Shown piece by piece: positions 36,744 to 45,771 of a stretch of 64,000 bases of DNA. A model generated the notes under the pieces. The model saw nothing but the letters and a program-made list of their open reading frames with translations, did no database searches and was not told the origin of the DNA. The position numbers and the translations under genes are program-made. This stretch comes from Comamonadaceae bacterium. Its GTDB lineage: Bacteria > Pseudomonadota > Gammaproteobacteria > Burkholderiales > Burkholderiaceae_C. Each line of letters opens with the position of its first letter. Position 1 is the first letter of the stretch. The stretch is taken from NCBI GenBank assembly GCA_027488215.1, contig JAIYCB010000031.1, forward strand, positions 186,001 through 250,000, given 5' to 3'.

Positions 36744-37226
36744 ATGCCACTTCACATCCTGCCTGTTGACTACCAAAACCCCACCCACCGCAACGCACTG
36801 ATCATGTTGCTGGATGCCTATGCCCAAGACCCGATGGGTGGGGGCGAATCGTTGGCGCAGGATGTGAAAGCGCGCTTGTGCAATGACCTGGCTGCGCGCA
36901 CTGACGCGGCCAGCTTCATCGCCTGGCTGGGTGATGAGCCGGTGGGCTTGGTCAATTGCATCGAGGGCTACTCAACCTTCAAGGCTCGCCCTTTGATGAA
37001 CATCCACGACATCGCCGTGCTGCCGGGCCACCGGGGTGCGGGCGTCGGCCAGGCTTTGCTGGCGGCTGCCGAGCAACACGCCAAAAGTCGCAACTGCTGC
37101 AAGCTGACGCTGGAAGTGCTGACGGGCAACACGCGGGCCTTGAAGAGTTACCTCGGCTTCGGCTTTGAGCCCTATGCGTTGGACCCGGCAGCGGGCCAAG
37201 CCAGCTTCATGCAGAAGTGGCTTTAG
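36744..37226 (+). CDS. GNAT-family N-acetyltransferase
   Basis: A 160-residue acetyltransferase. The acetyl-CoA loop VLPGHRGAGVGQALL near residue 92 (R/Q-x-x-G-x-G/A pattern) and the following helix and LTLEVLTGNTRALKSYLGFGF motif B are clear. It starts 2 bases after the dadA-like stop, so it is probably cotranscribed and under the same riboswitch. The acceptor, possibly a small amine, is unknown. Its last 20 bases overlap the convergent J-domain gene. Confidence 0.88.
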   Translation: MPLHILPVDYQNPTHRNALIMLLDAYAQDPMGGGESLAQDVKARLCNDLAARTDAASFIAWLGDEPVGLVNCIEGYSTFKARPLMNIHDIAVLPGHRGAGVGQALLAAAEQHAKSRNCCKLTLEVLTGNTRALKSYLGFGFEPYALDPAAGQASFMQKWL

Positions 37227-38403
37227 CCAACTGCCACTGCTCTTTGAGCCAACGCTTGAGTTCAGCGTCGCTTTGAATCCGGCGCAAGTCGGCGGCAAGG
37301 CTGTCGGCGCTGTGCCGCTGGTCGGCCTGGATGCGCTGCAGTGACTGACTCAAGGCGGCTTCATCGGCATCGGCGCGCACCGGCACACACAGCTCGCTGC
37401 TCAATCGGTTTTCCAGCTGATCCAAATCGTCTTCGAGCGCGGCCACCTGCTCTTTAAGCAACAAAGACATGGCGGTGAGCTTGTCGTCGGTCATGCGAGC
37501 CGAGCCTGCCTTGTTTGGCGGGTTGACCTGCGTCACTTGAATTTGCAGGCGCAACAAAGTGGTCAGGTCGTTTTTTTCATAAGCCGTGTTGACCTCGCTC
37601 ATCAAGCCGGTTTTGCGCAGTCTCTCTTGCTCATCAGGCTCACGGTCAGGGTGCAGGCTACTTGCCAGTTGCCGAAAGATGGTGCGGATGGCGCTTTTGG
37701 CGTCCAGCTCGCGCATCAGCGCCGCGGGCACTTCGCCTTTTTCGGCCGCAGCAATTTTCTTTTGGGCCTGTTTTTGGACTTTGCGGGCCGCGCGCTTGGC
37801 GATTTTGCGGTCTTCGTCGGTTTGCTGCTGGCGTTGCCACTGGCGCATGCCCGCGGCCATCATCTCTTCGGGCGTCTGGTATTGGCCAGGTTTTTCAATC
37901 GGCTGGCCCAGCGCTTCTTCGATGCGCTCACGCAAGCGCTGCGCCGCATCGGCCTGTTCCTCGGCGGCCTCTTGCGCGTCTTCTTCGTTCACATACAGGT
38001 CAACCAGGGCCTGAACCTGTGGGTCGTGGGTGGCGGCCAAATGCCCGATCAATCCACGCACCAGCCCCCGGGCCATGCGCTGCTGCCGATCGGTGAAGTC
38101 TGCGTTTTGCAGACGCTCATGCACAATGAGCAGCAAACTTTTGCGGTGCGCCTGCGACAGCTGCACCGACTCGCGCAGGGCCTGAATGTGCGCATAACGG
38201 TGCTTGTCAGACCACGCTTCCAGGCGCTGTATTTGCCCCGATAGCCGCTCGATCTGGGCCAACAAGTCGTTGAAGCGCTGCTGTGCGGGGCTGAGTTTCT
38301 TTTGCGCCGAGGCTTGCACCATCAAGGTCGACAGGGATGGTGCAGCATGAAGGGGCTTTTCGGACAAGGGCGTTCTCTGAAAGAAATCAATCGGGCGGTT
38401 CAT
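37207..38403 (-). CDS. coiled-coil protein with a C-terminal J domain
   Basis: A 398-residue protein. Most of it is charged and heptad-like (for example QIERLSGQIQRLEAW and RKIAKRAARKVQKQAQKK). Near residue 247 the segment SLHPDREPDEQERL contains the HPD tripeptide of J domains, preceded by FRQLA and followed by the helix VNTAYEKNDLTTLLRL, as in helices II-III. J domains recruit and stimulate Hsp70 (DnaK). The domain is internal rather than N-terminal, so this is a class III-type co-chaperone. Substrate and partner unknown. Confidence 0.7.
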   Translation of the reverse strand: MNRPIDFFQRTPLSEKPLHAAPSLSTLMVQASAQKKLSPAQQRFNDLLAQIERLSGQIQRLEAWSDKHRYAHIQALRESVQLSQAHRKSLLLIVHERLQNADFTDRQQRMARGLVRGLIGHLAATHDPQVQALVDLYVNEEDAQEAAEEQADAAQRLRERIEEALGQPIEKPGQYQTPEEMMAAGMRQWQRQQQTDEDRKIAKRAARKVQKQAQKKIAAAEKGEVPAALMRELDAKSAIRTIFRQLASSLHPDREPDEQERLRKTGLMSEVNTAYEKNDLTTLLRLQIQVTQVNPPNKAGSARMTDDKLTAMSLLLKEQVAALEDDLDQLENRLSSELCVPVRADADEAALSQSLQRIQADQRHSADSLAADLRRIQSDAELKRWLKEQWQLAKATSA

Positions 38404-38522
38404 GTGGGGGCCTGATGGAAGGCCTGTTGGATGTTAACGCGGCCTTGTGGGTCGTCCCTAGGGCCTACTGCCGGGATGGCTCTGCCCGTTGATAATCACG
38501 CTCTGACCCGTAAACACCGCCC

Positions 38523-40448
38523 ATGCCCAGCCCCGCCCCGTTCAAAGTCCTGAGCCTCATCCCGCCGATGACGCAGCTCAACACACCCTACCCGTCCACG
38601 GCCTACCTGACGGGTTTTTTGCGTTCGCGGGGCTTTGATGCGGTGCAAGAAGACCTGGCGCTGGCCACCGTGTTGGCGCTGCTGAACAAAAAAGGCCTGA
38701 CCGATCTGCGCGATGCAGCACTGGCCTTGCCCGTCGAAGAGCGTTCGGGTCCAGTGAATTTCTTCCTCGACCATTTCAACGATTACGCCATCAGCATCGA
38801 TCCAGTGATCGCTTTTTTGCAAGGCCGCGACAGCACGCTCAGCCACCGCATCGCAGGCCGGGGCTTTTTGCCTGAAGGCCCGCGCTTTGCCGCGCTCGAA
38901 GCGTATGACGACGACGGCACCGGCGACCCAATCGGCTGGGCCTTTGGCTCGCTGGGCCAGACCGACCGCGCCCGGCACCTGGCCACGCTCTACCTGAACG
39001 ACCTGGCCGATGTGCTGCGCGATGCGGTGGACGAGGGCTTTGAATTCGTACGCTACGCCGAGCGTCTGGCCGCCAGCCAGCCCAGCTTTGACGCACTGGC
39101 CGAAGCCTTGACCCAGCCCCCCAATCTGATCGACACCACGCTGGAGCGCCTGGCGCTGCAAGCCATTGAGCGGCATCAGCCCACCTTGGTTTTGCTGTCG
39201 GTGCCCTTCCCCGGCTCGGTCTATGCGGCTTTTCGCATCGCCCAGTGCATCAAGCGGGCGCACCCGCACATCCGCATTGGCCTGGGCGGCGGCTTTGTCA
39301 ACACCGAGCTGCGCGAGCTGAAAGACGCCCGAGTGTTCGATCATGTGGATTTCGTCACCCTCGACGGTGGCGAGCGCCCGCTGCTCAGCCTGATCGAACA
39401 CCTGCAGGGCCAGCGCAGCGCGCAGCGGCTGCAGCGCACCTTCATCCGCAACGCCGCAGGCCATGTGCAGTACATCAATATGCTAGAGCCCGACATCCCG
39501 TTTGAAGAGGTGGGCACAGCCACCTGGGACGGGCTGCCGTTGGACAAATACCTGTCGCTGCTGGACATGCTCAACCCGATGAATCGGCTGTGGAGCGATG
39601 GGCGCTGGAACAAGCTCACCGTGGCGCACGGCTGCTATTGGAAAAAGTGCAGCTTTTGCGACGTGAGCCTGGACTACATCAGCCGCTACGAAACAGCGCA
39701 GGCCAGCACGCTGGTGGACCGCATCGAACAAATCGTGGCCGAAACCGGACAGACGGGCTTCCACTTTGTGGACGAAGCCGCACCACCCAAGGCCCTCAAA
39801 GCCCTGGCAGAAGAACTGCTGCGCCGGGGCGTGCAAATCTCATGGTGGGGCAACATCCGTTTTGAGAAAACTTTTACGCCCGAGCTGTGCGAATTGCTGG
39901 CGCAAAGCGGCTGCATCGCCATGTCGGGCGGGCTCGAAGTCGCGTCTGACCGTTTGCTTCAACTGATGAAAAAAGGCGTGTCGGTCGAACAAGTGGCGCA
40001 AGTCACCAAAGGCTTTGCCGACGCGGGCGTGCTGGTGCACGCCTACCTGATGTATGGCTTTCCGACGCAGACCGTACAGGACACGGTGGACGCCCTCGAA
40101 TACGTGCGGCAGCTGTTTGAAAACGGCTGCATCCACAGCGGCTTTTTCCACCGCTTTGTCTGCACCGTGCACTCGCCCGTGGGCCTGAATCCTGAAGCCT
40201 ATGGCGTTAAATTGTTACCCTTGCCCGAAGGCACCTTTGCCAAAAACGATGTGGGCTTTGTCGACCCCACGCCCATGCCGCCGGGCGTGGACCACGACCT
40301 CTTGGGCCAGGGCCTGAAAAAAGCCATCTACAACTTCATGCACGGCGTCGGAGTAGAAAACGACGTTCGCCAGTGGTTTGATTTGCCCAAGGGGCAGTGC
40401 CCCAAGACCACCGTGCCGCGCCACAAAATTACCAAGGCACTGGGCTGA
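38523..40448 (+). CDS. B12-binding-domain radical SAM protein
   Basis: A 641-residue protein. The N-terminal half looks like a B12-binding fold (PYPSTAYLTGFLRSRG, then LGGGFVNTEL and LDGGERPLLSLIEHL). The radical SAM cluster motif CYWKKCSFC (C-x4... i.e. Cys with C-x2-C after it) is near residue 370, followed by WWGNIRFEKTF and GGLEVASDRLLQLMKKG. It resembles the uncharacterised radical SAM proteins annotated as coproporphyrinogen-like or B12-binding domain enzymes. No substrate can be named. It stands alone on the plus strand. Confidence 0.85.
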   Translation: MPSPAPFKVLSLIPPMTQLNTPYPSTAYLTGFLRSRGFDAVQEDLALATVLALLNKKGLTDLRDAALALPVEERSGPVNFFLDHFNDYAISIDPVIAFLQGRDSTLSHRIAGRGFLPEGPRFAALEAYDDDGTGDPIGWAFGSLGQTDRARHLATLYLNDLADVLRDAVDEGFEFVRYAERLAASQPSFDALAEALTQPPNLIDTTLERLALQAIERHQPTLVLLSVPFPGSVYAAFRIAQCIKRAHPHIRIGLGGGFVNTELRELKDARVFDHVDFVTLDGGERPLLSLIEHLQGQRSAQRLQRTFIRNAAGHVQYINMLEPDIPFEEVGTATWDGLPLDKYLSLLDMLNPMNRLWSDGRWNKLTVAHGCYWKKCSFCDVSLDYISRYETAQASTLVDRIEQIVAETGQTGFHFVDEAAPPKALKALAEELLRRGVQISWWGNIRFEKTFTPELCELLAQSGCIAMSGGLEVASDRLLQLMKKGVSVEQVAQVTKGFADAGVLVHAYLMYGFPTQTVQDTVDALEYVRQLFENGCIHSGFFHRFVCTVHSPVGLNPEAYGVKLLPLPEGTFAKNDVGFVDPTPMPPGVDHDLLGQGLKKAIYNFMHGVGVENDVRQWFDLPKGQCPKTTVPRHKITKALG

Positions 40449-40471
40449 TAAAGCCTCTCAGCCCCGGTGCA

Positions 40472-41170
40472 CTACCAAAGAATGTGCTGCCCCTGATGGT
40501 CTACAAACTGCGCCCGCCCGTTGGGCTGCATGCCATCGAGCGTAGCCAGCAAACGCTGGGCTGACTCGTTAGGGTGCAGGGCGTCGTGGCCCACAAACGG
40601 CTGACTCAAGGCAGATTGCACCGTACCAGGCTGCAAGGCGGCCACCACCAACAGCGGCCTGCGTCGCGATAACTCGATGGCCGCTGTTTGCAGCAGCATG
40701 TTCAGGGCCGCCTTGGCTGCCCGGTAACCGTACCAGCCGCCCTTGCGGTTGTCTTCGATGCTGCCCACCCGGGCTGACAGCTTGCCCCAAATGACTCGCT
40801 GCCCAGAAGCCAGCAAAGGCACGAAATGCTTGAGCAAGAGGCCTGGGCCCACGGCGTTCAGGTGCATCGCATGCAGCAAATGCGTGGCATCGAGTTCGTC
40901 AAGGCGCTTTTCCGGGCCGCGCCCATTCAGCGTCAATGCCCCCGTGGCGTCCAGCACCAAATGAAACGGCCCCTGCTGCGCCAAGGCCTGGGCACAGGCC
41001 TGAATGCTGGGCTCGCTCAACAGATCCAAGCCCGGCGAACTTTGGCGTGAGACCCCCACCACCGCCGCGCAACGCGGATCGGCTTGCAAGTGCTGAAACA
41101 AGGCCCCGCCAATCGCCCCGGTCGCGCCCACGACCAAGGCGCGGTAACCCTCAGGCAGGGAAGTCATCAT
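40472..41170 (-). CDS. short-chain dehydrogenase/reductase, C-factor-like
   Basis: A 232-residue SDR with the short Rossmann motif GATGAIGGALF near residue 15 and the catalytic YRAAK pair near 152 (WYGYRAAKAALNML). It resembles CsgA/C-factor-type small SDRs. Its start overlaps the stop of the FGE-like gene by 4 bases (41167-41170), so it is the last gene of a tightly coupled five-gene minus-strand operon. The reaction is unknown. Confidence 0.82.
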   Translation of the reverse strand: MMTSLPEGYRALVVGATGAIGGALFQHLQADPRCAAVVGVSRQSSPGLDLLSEPSIQACAQALAQQGPFHLVLDATGALTLNGRGPEKRLDELDATHLLHAMHLNAVGPGLLLKHFVPLLASGQRVIWGKLSARVGSIEDNRKGGWYGYRAAKAALNMLLQTAAIELSRRRPLLVVAALQPGTVQSALSQPFVGHDALHPNESAQRLLATLDGMQPNGRAQFVDHQGQHILW

Positions 41171-41934
41171 GGCTTGGCTCTGACGGCACCGGACGAATGG
41201 GGAGCAAAGTCATAAGCGCAGCGAAAACCAATGTAGACCGCATAAAAGTCTGCAGGCTTGTAGGCTTGCACATCGGCCTTCATGTTGAAAGCGCCGTACC
41301 ACCAAGAGCTGCCCACCGTGCGACGCTGGTTGCTCTGGGCATCGGTGGTCCACTCCCACACATTGGCCCCCATGTCGTACAAGCCATTCACACCCGCCCG
41401 AGTGGCCCCGGCAGGCGCGGCGCGTGGCCACGGGTCAGGGTCGCTGGTGTTGGCGCCTTGCGGGCTGTCGCCCGTGCTCCAGGGGTAAGTGCGGCCCTTC
41501 ACCCAAGGCGCGGGCGGTGCGTCACGCAGCTCGGTAAAGCCCGCCTTTTGCCATTCGGCCCCGGTGGGCAAACGCCCCCCCGCCCAGCGGCAATAAGCCT
41601 GTGCCTCGGCAAAGTCCAGGTGCACGGCGGGCAGATCGGCACTGGCCGGCGCGACGCCATCGGGCTTGCGCCAGGACCAACCAGGCCGCCGCTCCCAGCC
41701 TGCACCATACTCAAAACCTCCGCCTTCTTTTTCCGCGCGGGTCACGGTGCCGGTGGCACGGGCATAGCGCTCAAACTGACCGATGGTGACTTCGGTTCGG
41801 TCAATCGCCCAGTTGCCCAAAGCCACCCGCTCTCCCACTTGCGCAAACGACAAGCCCGAGAAACCAGCGATCAAAGCGCCCGCACCCCACATGGAGCCCC
41901 AACGACAAACACTGCAAATCACGCGATTGAACAT
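41167..41934 (-). CDS. formylglycine-generating-enzyme-like (SUMF1) protein lacking the catalytic cysteines
   Basis: A 255-residue exported protein (signal segment to about residue 31, ending SFAQ) of the FGE/SUMF1 fold. The family markers are LPAVHLDFAEAQAYCRWAGG, RLPTGAEWQKAGF, NVWEWTTDA and the C-terminal GFRCAYDF. In active FGE the copper-binding cysteine pair precedes this end, but here the segment SSWWYGAFNMKADV has none, so formylglycine formation is unlikely. No sulfatase is encoded nearby. The start is at 41934, two bases after the DCC gene stop. Probably a binding or structural paralogue. Confidence 0.8.
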   Translation of the reverse strand: MFNRVICSVCRWGSMWGAGALIAGFSGLSFAQVGERVALGNWAIDRTEVTIGQFERYARATGTVTRAEKEGGGFEYGAGWERRPGWSWRKPDGVAPASADLPAVHLDFAEAQAYCRWAGGRLPTGAEWQKAGFTELRDAPPAPWVKGRTYPWSTGDSPQGANTSDPDPWPRAAPAGATRAGVNGLYDMGANVWEWTTDAQSNQRRTVGSSWWYGAFNMKADVQAYKPADFYAVYIGFRCAYDFAPHSSGAVRAKP

Positions 41935-41936
41935 GT

Positions 41937-42323
41937 TCAAACCCTTTCGCCTTGTGACCAGCGCCGCACCCACTTTTGCATTTGGGGGCGCACCTTCAAA
42001 AACAAGCGGTAACCGCCTTCGAAACACCATGACAAGGGCGGCCAAGCCGACAACCAGCCCAGCCAGCGCCAGCCGGCAAACAAGCGCCACATCTGCGAAA
42101 ACGCCGCCGCACCGCTGAACATTCGGCCTTGGCTGTCGCGCACATGAAAACGGGCCATGGCCTCTTGGCAGGTCAAACCGCCCAAGTCTTGTCCTGCACT
42201 CACATCCACCCAGTCCATGGCCTGCGATTCGGGCAGACGGCGGTAAATCGCGATTTCGGCGCGGCAAAGGGGGCAGGAGCCGTCGAAATAAACCGTCAGC
42301 AAAGGAGCGCTGGTGGCGTTCAT
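41937..42323 (-). CDS. DCC-family thiol-disulfide oxidoreductase (DUF393)
   Basis: A 128-residue DUF393 protein. The N-terminal YFDGSCPLCRAEI motif carries the DxxCPLC dithiol that names the family, followed by the YRRLP helix and a hydrophobic middle. Members are thought to exchange disulfides, but activity is poorly documented. Its start overlaps the stop of the histidine phosphatase by 4 bases and its stop is 2 bases before the FGE-like start. Confidence 0.9.
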   Translation of the reverse strand: MNATSAPLLTVYFDGSCPLCRAEIAIYRRLPESQAMDWVDVSAGQDLGGLTCQEAMARFHVRDSQGRMFSGAAAFSQMWRLFAGWRWLGWLSAWPPLSWCFEGGYRLFLKVRPQMQKWVRRWSQGERV

Positions 42324-42943
42324 GCGGCCAAGTCTCCACGCGCCAACAGGCGGCCCTGTCGGTCCACCAAGAAACCTTCACCCATACCGGGATAAGCCCC
42401 GGTCAAGCCGGTCATGTTGACCTGGTGCGTCACCCAGACCTCGGTACGCCCGGCAGGCAGCGCCTGCAAGCGCTCGCGCAAAGCCTGTTGTTGAGCGGCC
42501 GAATCGCCCTGCCCGGCAAAGGTGCTGTTCAGCGCAGGCCAATCTTCGTAAGCACCAAACGCCAAACGCGCCGTGTCTTGGCAGCGGCACCACTGGCTGC
42601 TGCGCACGGCATCGGGCTTGAAGTTTTGCGCTTGGAACCAAGCCCCCAAGGCCCGCGAGGCTTGACGGCCCGCCTCGCTCAGGTTGCGTTGTGTGCGGCA
42701 CTGGCCAATCACAAAACCCGGCGGATCGCCCAGCCCCGACTCGGTGGCCGCGTGGCGGATCAGCAGCACACCGCCGCTTTGACGCCAAACGGCCAGCAAC
42801 TGTGCCCGCGAGGTGTTTTGGGATGGCTGCGCACCAACCAGGGTGTGCGCACTGGCCAGCCAAGGCGCCATGAGGCCAGCACCCAAACGGGCCAAGGCCG
42901 AGCGGCGCTGAGCAAAAGAAGCATCGGGCAAGTTGGGTTTCAT
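42320..42943 (-). CDS. exported histidine phosphatase family protein
   Basis: A 207-residue histidine-phosphatase (branch 1) protein. The catalytic RHAATESG motif near residue 59 has the usual R-H and a later glutamate, and the second histidine is in WVTHQVNMT near 170. The N terminus QRRSALARLGAGLMAPWLA has a twin-arginine look, so periplasmic export by Tat is plausible. The Gly of the canonical RHG is Ala here. It is the second gene of the five-gene operon, 10 bases after the FrnE-like gene. The substrate is unknown. Confidence 0.82.
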   Translation of the reverse strand: MKPNLPDASFAQRRSALARLGAGLMAPWLASAHTLVGAQPSQNTSRAQLLAVWRQSGGVLLIRHAATESGLGDPPGFVIGQCRTQRNLSEAGRQASRALGAWFQAQNFKPDAVRSSQWCRCQDTARLAFGAYEDWPALNSTFAGQGDSAAQQQALRERLQALPAGRTEVWVTHQVNMTGLTGAYPGMGEGFLVDRQGRLLARGDLAA

Positions 42944-42953
42944 GACAAACGAC

Positions 42954-43610
42954 TCAGGACACATCACCCGAGGCGATGCGGCGCAACGCCTGCTCGAACA
43001 CTTCGATCGGCTGGCCACCCGAGATCAAATGCTTGTCATTGATGATGACCGCTGGCACCGAGCGGATGCCCGCCTGGGTATAGAACTGCTGGCGCTCGCG
43101 CACTTCCGAAGCGTGTGCATCGCTTTGCAGCACCGCTCGGCCAGCCGCCACATCCAGCCCCGCTGCGGCCACGCCCGCGAGCAAAACCTCGGCGTCTTCC
43201 ACGCATTCAGCACGCCCTTGGTAGGCCTGCAAAAAGGCTTTTTTGAGTCGGTGCTGCGCCCCAGCGCCCTGCCCTTCGGCCCAATGCAGCAAACGATGCG
43301 CATTAAAGGTGTTGTAAACCCGTCCGCGACCGCCCGGATGAAATTGAAACCCCACCTCGGCCCCGCGAGCGGCAATGGTCTGGCGAATTTGCGCCTGCTG
43401 CTCGGGCGTGGAGCCGTACTTTTGCGTCAAGTGCTCGCCCAAGTCCTGGCCGCCGGGACCCATGTGCGGGTTCAGTTCAAAGGGCTGAAAGTGCAAATCG
43501 GCCTGCACCTCGCCGTCCAGGCGCTCCAGGGCTTTTTCAAGCGCGCCCAAACCCACTGCGCACCATGGGCAAGCAATGTCCGAAACAAAATCAATTTTCA
43601 AGGGGGTCAT
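42954..43610 (-). CDS. DsbA-family oxidoreductase, FrnE-like
   Basis: A 218-residue thioredoxin-fold protein with CPWC at residues 14-17 (SDIACPWCAVG) and the cis-proline region GIRSVPAVIIN near 180. It matches the FrnE/2-hydroxychromene-2-carboxylate-isomerase-like branch of DsbA proteins, which are cytoplasmic; no signal peptide is seen. It probably reduces or isomerises disulfides or uses glutathione. It is the first gene of the minus-strand operon that continues through the phosphatase, DCC, FGE-like and SDR genes. Confidence 0.9.
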   Translation of the reverse strand: MTPLKIDFVSDIACPWCAVGLGALEKALERLDGEVQADLHFQPFELNPHMGPGGQDLGEHLTQKYGSTPEQQAQIRQTIAARGAEVGFQFHPGGRGRVYNTFNAHRLLHWAEGQGAGAQHRLKKAFLQAYQGRAECVEDAEVLLAGVAAAGLDVAAGRAVLQSDAHASEVRERQQFYTQAGIRSVPAVIINDKHLISGGQPIEVFEQALRRIASGDVS

Positions 43611-43714
43611 CGGCCGCTTTCATGTCTAACCAAGTCGAACATCTTGCCGCAAATCACCGACAATCGCAGGAAACTGGACCCATCACCCTGATTCTTTTAG
43701 CCCAAGGCCCCACC

Positions 43715-44152
43715 ATGAACATCCTTGTCCTGCACGGCATCAACCTGAACATGTTCGGCAAGCGCGACCCAGCCCAATACGGCACCACCACGCTGGATGA
43801 AATCAACGCCCAAGTGACGGCTTTGGGCCAGGAGCTGGGCGCCCAGGTCGAGTGCTACCAAACCAACTTTGAAGGCGAAATGGCCGAACGCATCCACCGC
43901 GCCCACGGCGATGGCGTGCATGCCGTGGTCATCAACGCCGGGGCCTGGACGCATTACAGCTACGGCATCCGCGACGCCTTGGCCATTCTCAAGTGCCCCA
44001 TCATCGAGGTGCACATGTCCAACATTCACGCCCGTGAAGCCTTCCGCCACCAGTCGGTGATCGCCGACATTGCCAAAGGCCAGATTACCGGTTTTGGTGT
44101 GGACAGCTACCTGCTGGGTCTGCGCGCTGCGGTCTCAGCTGCCCGAAGCTGA
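43715..44152 (+). CDS. aroQ: type II 3-dehydroquinate dehydratase
   Basis: A 145-residue AroQ. The catalytic tyrosine is in KRDPAQYGTTTL near residue 23 and the catalytic histidine in IEVHMSNIHAREAFRH near 100; the QTNFEGEM and NAGAWTHYS segments are typical. It dehydrates 3-dehydroquinate in the shikimate pathway as a dodecamer. The ATG at 43715 matches the family start. A 10-base hairpin overlaps the stop. Confidence 0.97.
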   Translation: MNILVLHGINLNMFGKRDPAQYGTTTLDEINAQVTALGQELGAQVECYQTNFEGEMAERIHRAHGDGVHAVVINAGAWTHYSYGIRDALAILKCPIIEVHMSNIHAREAFRHQSVIADIAKGQITGFGVDSYLLGLRAAVSAARS

Positions 44153-44167
44153 CTCTGAGCTTCGGGC
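44141..44167. terminator. hairpin overlapping the aroQ stop, candidate terminator
   Basis: gcccgaagct and agcttcgggc form a perfect 10-base stem over a 7-base loop containing the aroQ stop codon, between convergent aroQ and glpD. There is no T run, so termination may be weak or rho-assisted. Confidence 0.45.
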
Positions 44168-44173
44168 GTTGCC

Positions 44174-45742
44174 TCAATCGCCCAAGGTGTACCGCTGACA
44201 CAGCGCCAAAAAATCGCCCAACCGGGGGTCGAGCCCGGTTTCTTCTTGCAGCAAGGTGGCCACTTGCGGGGCCATGGATGCTGCTTGCCGTGCGTCCAGA
44301 AACAAAGCTCGCCAACGTCTGGCGAGCATGTCTTCCACCATGAAGGCCCATTCATGGCGTGCGGCATAGCGCACCATCGCCTCGGTCAAACCCAGCCCCA
44401 ACGCGTGATCAGCGCCGGGCAATGCCTGAACCCGGTGTGCTTGGCTGCCCCACAGGTGCAAGCCCGGGGCATCGCTCAAAGGGTGCTGCTCTGTTGAGTC
44501 TCCGGGTGCGGGTGCGCCCACCAACCGGTGCTGGCGCGTGTCCACCGGCCCATTCGGTGCAGGCGCTACGTCGCCGTGGGCCTGCAGGGTTTTCAAGACC
44601 TCCTCGGCCATGCTGCGGTAAGTGGTCCATTTGCCACCGGTCACCGTGACCAGCCCCGGGGCTTCGCGGCGGATCAGGTGTTCGCGAGACATCTGGCTGG
44701 TCGACTGAGCCGCATCGCCCTGTCCTGAGGCGCTCACCAAGGGGCGCAGGCCCACCCAGACGCTGCGCACATCGCCCGGTTGCAAGGCCAGGCCAAACGC
44801 ATTGCGCGTTTCGCGGAACAAAAAGTCCAGTTCCTCGGCCATGGGCTGGGGTTCACGCGGCGCGTCGCTGCGCGGGGTGTCGGTGGTACCAATCAAAGTA
44901 GCGCCCAGCCAGGGTACGGCAAACAAGACCCGTCCATCGGCGGTGTGAGGAATCAATACCGCCTCGCGCAGTGGCAAACACGCCCGCGTGACCACCAGGT
45001 GCACGCCCTGGCTGGCCGTGACCAGAGCCTGGAGCGGAGGGGCTCCGTCCTCAGACGGCAAGGCCATACGGCGAAGTTCATCGACCCAGACCCCCGCTGC
45101 GTTGACCACGCAGCGCGCTTGCACCGTGCGCGATGTGCCAAGGCGCTCATCCAGCAAGCGCACTTGCCAACCGTCGGCAGTTGGGCATAACCCGCTGACA
45201 CGGGTGTGGTTGTGCACCTGAGCACCTGCGCGCTGCGCGGTCTGGGCCAAAGCCAGCGCCAAACGGGCATCTTCAAACTGGCCATCCCAATAGCGTATGC
45301 CCGCCACCGCGCGCCCGACCTGGCCTGCCATGCCCGGCAAACCCCTGGTCAGCGCTTGCCGCGATACAGCCACGGTGCGGCCCAGGCTCAAACGTCCTGA
45401 CAGCCATTGGTACAGCTTGAGCCCCACGCCCGTGAAGGCCCAGTTCAACCAGTCGCTGGCAGGCACCACAAAAGACAAAGGTTGCGCCAAATGCGGGGCC
45501 AAACCCAACACAGTGGCGCGCTCGCGCAAGGCCTCGCGCACCAAGCCCAAGCGACCTTGTGCCAAATAACGCACCCCGCCGTGCAGCAACTTGGTGGACC
45601 GCGAAGAGGTGCCGCTGGCAAAGTCCCGCGCCTCGACCAGGATGACGCTGCGCCCCTCCAACGCGGCTTGCAAAGCCACTCCCAAGCCCGTGGCCCCACC
45701 ACCCACCACCAGCAGATCACACGTTAGCGAATGGTCTTCCAT
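44174..45742 (-). CDS. glpD: aerobic glycerol-3-phosphate dehydrogenase
   Basis: A 522-residue FAD enzyme that oxidises glycerol-3-phosphate to dihydroxyacetone phosphate and feeds electrons to quinone at the inner membrane. The FAD motif LLVVGGGATGLG and the SRSTKLLHGGVRYLAQG segment are family hallmarks. I prefer the ATG at 45742; a TTG five codons upstream is also in frame. It is divergent from glpR, which most likely represses it through repeated sites in the gap. Confidence 0.95.
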   Translation of the reverse strand: MEDHSLTCDLLVVGGGATGLGVALQAALEGRSVILVEARDFASGTSSRSTKLLHGGVRYLAQGRLGLVREALRERATVLGLAPHLAQPLSFVVPASDWLNWAFTGVGLKLYQWLSGRLSLGRTVAVSRQALTRGLPGMAGQVGRAVAGIRYWDGQFEDARLALALAQTAQRAGAQVHNHTRVSGLCPTADGWQVRLLDERLGTSRTVQARCVVNAAGVWVDELRRMALPSEDGAPPLQALVTASQGVHLVVTRACLPLREAVLIPHTADGRVLFAVPWLGATLIGTTDTPRSDAPREPQPMAEELDFLFRETRNAFGLALQPGDVRSVWVGLRPLVSASGQGDAAQSTSQMSREHLIRREAPGLVTVTGGKWTTYRSMAEEVLKTLQAHGDVAPAPNGPVDTRQHRLVGAPAPGDSTEQHPLSDAPGLHLWGSQAHRVQALPGADHALGLGLTEAMVRYAARHEWAFMVEDMLARRWRALFLDARQAASMAPQVATLLQEETGLDPRLGDFLALCQRYTLGD

Positions 45743-45771
45743 CTTCAATTCACTCAAAATAAACCTAAAAA

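Noticed and set aside
40936-42012. A long plus-strand open frame across the SDR and FGE-like genes
   Set aside because: It is antisense to two genes whose starts and stops overlap by ATGA, a pattern of genuine operon structure, and has no domain match.
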